From JBIQLO01 sp044464175 (GTDB lineage: Bacteria; Planctomycetota; Phycisphaerae; Tepidisphaerales; Tepidisphaeraceae), in contig JBIQLO010000116.1 in NCBI GenBank assembly GCA_044464175.1, positions 1 through 12,299 of the forward strand: DNA of 12,299 nucleotides, read 5' to 3'. The notes under the pieces are model-generated. The model made no database searches. It had not been told where the DNA came from and was given only the letters and a program-made list of their open reading frames with translations. Positions within the stretch are counted from its first letter, which is position 1. Each line of letters begins with the position of its first letter. This document shows positions 12,290-12,299 of the stretch, one piece after another. Both the position numbers and the translations under genes were made by a program.

Positions 12290-12299
12290 CACCCCGCCA

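Larger units (their letters stand above)
12044..12299 (+). other. Possible leaderless open frame, running off the window
   Basis: From the ATG at 12044 the frame stays open for 85 codons to the window edge. It would begin MNHHHPLILLPQPVPRF and contain PTTNEPKRTKPKSP, LPEPNAA and a run of prolines from the poly-C tract. There is no known domain. The weak likeness to the frame at 6485-6192 (FHP...PNE versus FHS...TNE) may only reflect the shared DNA repeat, and C-rich DNA lacks stop codons, so it may not be translated. Confidence 0.15.

Overview
The window reads as chromosomal DNA of a GC-rich bacterium. Planctomycetota, perhaps a Phycisphaerae relative, is my best guess. It rests on the gene content, on many palindromic intergenic repeats, and on C-rich intergenic DNA carrying repeated CGAACCCAA-like motifs (read as Asn-Glu-Pro), which I recall from that phylum. 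No rRNA or taxonomic marker gene is present, so this is an inference.

Layout. (1) 1-216: a truncated HicB-type antitoxin on the minus strand, with a good promoter and ribosome binding site. (2) 311-6195: five consecutive minus-strand genes that look like a small natural-product locus. In transcription order they encode an MFS exporter, a C45-family Ntn-hydrolase/acyltransferase, a class I SAM methyltransferase, a geranylgeranyl-reductase-like FAD oxidoreductase and a type III polyketide synthase. The last two overlap by 4 nt. All four gene junctions carry one copy of a ~50-bp CTGTAG...CTACAG palindrome that can fold as an outer stem with two inner hairpins. (3) 6196-6663: a divergent intergenic region with an unusual C-rich element. 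(4) 6664-9769: three plus-strand genes encoding a small two-helix membrane protein, a multi-pass membrane protein fused to an SRPBCC/START-like domain (with one and a half copies of the CTGTAG palindrome translated inside it), and a polysaccharide pyruvyl transferase. (5) 9825-10501: a VapBC toxin-antitoxin operon on the minus strand with a clear promoter and operator palindrome. (6) 10502-10792: intergenic DNA filled with other inverted repeats. (7) 10793-11911: an alanine dehydrogenase-like gene (minus). (8) 11912-12299: intergenic DNA with a second, diverged copy of the C-rich element and a 20-nt poly-C run.

How the genes may work together: the type III PKS would make an alkylresorcinol/pyrone/quinone-type polyketide, the FAD enzyme and methyltransferase would tailor it, the C45 enzyme might acylate or hydrolyse an intermediate, and the MFS protein would export it. 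This is inferred from family membership and adjacency; no product can be named.

The most unusual material is non-genic. It comprises the cloverleaf-like palindromes, which twice enter reading frames without breaking them, and the two C-rich elements. Both C-rich elements carry a similarly placed -35/-10 pair with 17-bp spacing, followed 5-6 nt later by an ATG that opens a Pro/Asn-Glu-Pro-rich frame. In the left copy that frame ends in a 4-nt ATGA overlap with the MFS start codon.
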